A stretch of 10,562 nt of DNA from Polyrhizophydium stewartii (Eukaryota > Chytridiomycota > Chytridiomycetes > Rhizophydiales), in assembly GCA_027604665.1 (NCBI GenBank), contig JADGIZ010000649.1:1-10562 (forward strand), written 5' to 3'. This document shows positions 8,833 through 10,562 of the stretch, piece by piece. Numbering within the stretch: the first letter of the stretch is position 1; each line of letters opens with the position of its first letter. The position numbers were made by a program, and so were the translations under genes. Below the pieces are notes generated by a model. The model was not told the DNA's origin, ran no database searches, and saw only the letters and a list, made by a program, of their open reading frames with translations.

Positions 8833-8957
8833 GGCCGACTCGACCGACTGGATGCAATGAAGTGTGTTTTCTTCGCGATACCGATCCAGATGTGTGCCTC
8901 TGAGCAACGAAGTGATGAGTGAGCAGCTGGGCCATCTTTGATCCCAAGGGCCGCAAC
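8833..8957 (+). other. Short spacer between STT3 and the S41-like gene
   Basis: The 125 bases before the first in-frame ATG of the S41-like gene hold the STT3 3' end. A TGA at 8916-8918 closes the S41 frame upstream, so that frame is open only from 8919. The open part encodes SSWAIFDPKGRN, which looks like real domain sequence. A 21-codon ORF (ATG 8857 to TGA 8922) in another frame starts MKCVFFAIPIQMC, mildly like a signal peptide. No CTGAC branch motif is present, so a genuine 3' splice site at 8926 (GAGCAG/C) is not well supported. Confidence 0.5.
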
Positions 8958-10523
8958 ATGGGCGTCATCCAGGTCAGCGACTTCAACTTCCTCAACGACG
9001 TCTCGGGCGATCCAATCATCACACCAATCAACGCGATCCGCTCGGTGCTCGCCAACCAGCTCAAGGACACCAACTCGCTGCTGATCGACGTGCGCAACAA
9101 CCCGGGCGGCATCATCACGCTCGCCAACACGCTGCAGCAGCTCTTTGGCGCCGACATCCCGCCATTCCAGGCACGCTACACTCACACCAACGTCTCGTAC
9201 AACCTCTTTGTCCGAAATGACCAGTTTGGCCAAGACTGGCTTGATGCCTGGAGCAAGGCTGGTCAAGACGATCGATACACGCCAACCGTCAACTGGACAA
9301 CCGCCGAGTCGGTCAACTCGCTCGGCCAGGTGTACTTCCTTCCCGTCGGCGTCTTCACCAACGGCCGCTGCTTCTCGAGCTGCGACATGTTTGCGGCCGG
9401 CATCCAGGACAACGGACTCGGCACCATCTTTGGCGAGGACGCAACCACCGGCGCTGGCGGCGCCAATGTGCTCGAGCTCGCAGATCTGCAGACATACGAC
9501 CCGATCGACTTCAAGCCCATGCCACTCGCGGACGAACTCGCAGACCCTGTCGGCCAGGGAAATTACGCCAACAAGTTGCGAGCAGCAGCGCGGCAGTCTG
9601 TCCGCACTGGCAGGTATGCTGGTGCCCTGATCGAGGACATCGGCGTCAAGAGTGACTTTGTGATCCGGCCGCGTCCGAGCGACGTGCTGGGCGGTGGCTC
9701 CAACACGCAGTACGACCGCATCGCGCAGAAGCTCAAGGACATTGGCAAGCAGACCGGCCAGCGCGGGCTGTACTTCATCGCCGAGCCGCTCGAGCGCGAG
9801 ATCACGACCGACGCGCTGACGCTTCCCGTCGAGGTCGAGGGCTTCGAGCAGCTCACGATTGTGCAAGACGACGCGCCGACCGAACCAAAGTCGGTTCGCG
9901 TGCCGGCCGGCCGCCAGAACCTGACGCTGCCGCTGTCGCTACCTGGCGGCGCGGTCGGCAAGATCGGCGCAACCATCACGGGGACGCGTGGAGACAAGCA
10001 GGCGTTCAAGGTGCGCCGGACGATCAATGTGAAGACAAGCGATGCCGACCGCGTCGACGTCACGCGCGCGCCGTTTGTGTTCACGGGTCTGGGCAAGGCC
10101 GTCGGCATCCACAACAGCGACGCAACCAATCCATCTGACGGCTGGAACAACGCAAACGGCACATGGCGCACCGGTGACGGACTCGGCTATCGCATCCACG
10201 TCGACTCGTCGATCCAGGTGTTCATGAAGGCACCGATCGGCACCAACCTCACCATCGACGTGCTCGCCAACATTGACACGACACCAAAGATTGGCTTCTT
10301 CTGCCTTGATGTCGTCAACGATCGTGGACCCGAAGACTGGCTGATTCGTGATGTTGATGGGCCGTTTACGTACCGTGGCGCTTATGGCTACAACACGATC
10401 AACAAGTCGCTGTCGTACACGACCCAGTTCGAGACCTTTGTGGTGAGCGTGCGATTCATTTCTTATATGGAATCACCGTTCCGCAGAGCCACGCTGCGCT
10501 CGCTCAACATCACCGCGGCTTGA
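8958..10523 (+). CDS. S41 (tail-specific protease)-like protein, N-terminally truncated
   Basis: From ATG 8958 (A at -3, G at +4) it has 521 residues; the frame is open back to 8919. The start MGVIQVSDF is already the first strand of an S41 catalytic core. LLIDVRNNPGG (R46-G51) is the typical S41 glycine-rich loop. CFSSCDMFAAGIQDNG aligns by eye with the E. coli Prc region SASEIFAAAMQDYG, which places the nucleophile at S140 (codon 9375-9377) and the conserved Asp at D151. The following GEDATTGAGGANV aligns with GEPTFGKGTVQ, putting Ala166 at the Prc Lys455 position. CPAF/tricorn-type S41 enzymes instead use an N-terminal His, which this gene lacks. A middle Ig-like and a C-terminal beta-rich region follow (about 280-521). 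Seven N-X-S/T sites suggest a secretory ancestor, yet there is no signal peptide. It is probably a 5'-truncated gene or assembly break, or a non-peptidase relative. Third-position GC is as high as in its neighbours. Confidence 0.75.
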   Translation: MGVIQVSDFNFLNDVSGDPIITPINAIRSVLANQLKDTNSLLIDVRNNPGGIITLANTLQQLFGADIPPFQARYTHTNVSYNLFVRNDQFGQDWLDAWSKAGQDDRYTPTVNWTTAESVNSLGQVYFLPVGVFTNGRCFSSCDMFAAGIQDNGLGTIFGEDATTGAGGANVLELADLQTYDPIDFKPMPLADELADPVGQGNYANKLRAAARQSVRTGRYAGALIEDIGVKSDFVIRPRPSDVLGGGSNTQYDRIAQKLKDIGKQTGQRGLYFIAEPLEREITTDALTLPVEVEGFEQLTIVQDDAPTEPKSVRVPAGRQNLTLPLSLPGGAVGKIGATITGTRGDKQAFKVRRTINVKTSDADRVDVTRAPFVFTGLGKAVGIHNSDATNPSDGWNNANGTWRTGDGLGYRIHVDSSIQVFMKAPIGTNLTIDVLANIDTTPKIGFFCLDVVNDRGPEDWLIRDVDGPFTYRGAYGYNTINKSLSYTTQFETFVVSVRFISYMESPFRRATLRSLNITAA

Positions 10524-10562
10524 CGAGCACGCAGTGCTGCCGCGGCGATGCGATGCCAATGA
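10524..10562 (+). other. 3' flank of the S41-like gene
   Basis: Only 39 bases follow the stop codon. No polyadenylation signal or further gene can be seen. Confidence 0.4.

Noticed and set aside
8715..9866. Minus-strand open frame of 383 codons opposite the S41-like gene
   Set aside because: The plus strand encodes recognisable S41 motifs through this region; the antisense product has no recognisable domain.

Overview
This is eukaryotic nuclear DNA, strongly GC-rich in coding third positions. The genes are compact, all three lie on the plus strand, and spliceosomal introns of about 65 to 190 bases interrupt two of them. The introns share a grammar: donors such as GTGAG, GTGCG, GTGGG, GTATG and GTACG, often an internal CTGAC or CTGAT branch-like motif, and an acceptor that is usually the first usable AG after it. 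An STT3 protein that looks fungal from memory, a RHAMM/HMMR-like spindle coiled-coil protein, and a secreted-type S41 peptidase-like protein suggest a GC-rich zoosporic (chytrid-type) fungus or another unicellular opisthokont. This placement is inference; no ribosomal RNA or other marker gene is present.

Region 1 (about 3-5773) is the 3' part of a large gene that starts upstream of the window. Four exons (3-165, 327-466, 610-810, 926-5773) join in phase into about 1,783 residues: a short N-terminal motif, a proline-rich linker, about 1,590 residues of almost proline-free coiled coil, and a C-terminal block closely resembling the conserved RHAMM/HMMR C-terminus, followed by a tail with a KEN box. 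RHAMM family members act at spindle poles and centrosomes, so the gene is read as a mitotic-spindle or centrosome factor.

Region 2 (5774-5944) is a short spacer with a T-rich stretch, a run of nine G and a triplicated 9-base repeat. It must hold the 3' end of gene 1 and the promoter of gene 2.

Region 3 (5945-8832) is a complete STT3 gene, the catalytic subunit of oligosaccharyltransferase, in eight exons and 735 residues. All expected catalytic motifs are present. The first exons are tiny (25, 84, 28 and 60 bases), and the start proposed here depends on a first intron that a simple open-frame reading would miss.

Region 4 (8833-10562) carries an S41/tail-specific-protease-like protein only 125 bases or less downstream of STT3. 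Its catalytic core and C-terminal beta-rich region are intact, but there is no signal peptide and no N-terminal region. The position of the usual catalytic Lys is Ala. It is either a 5'-truncated gene or a non-peptidase relative.

The genes are not an operon. The only functional link is loose: STT3 glycosylates secretory proteins at N-X-S/T, and the S41-like protein carries seven such sites. I saw no RNA genes, transposons, CRISPR arrays or convincing minus-strand genes. The main points of interest are the long fungal-looking RHAMM relative, the micro-exon start of STT3, and the decapitated S41 gene lacking both catalytic base options.
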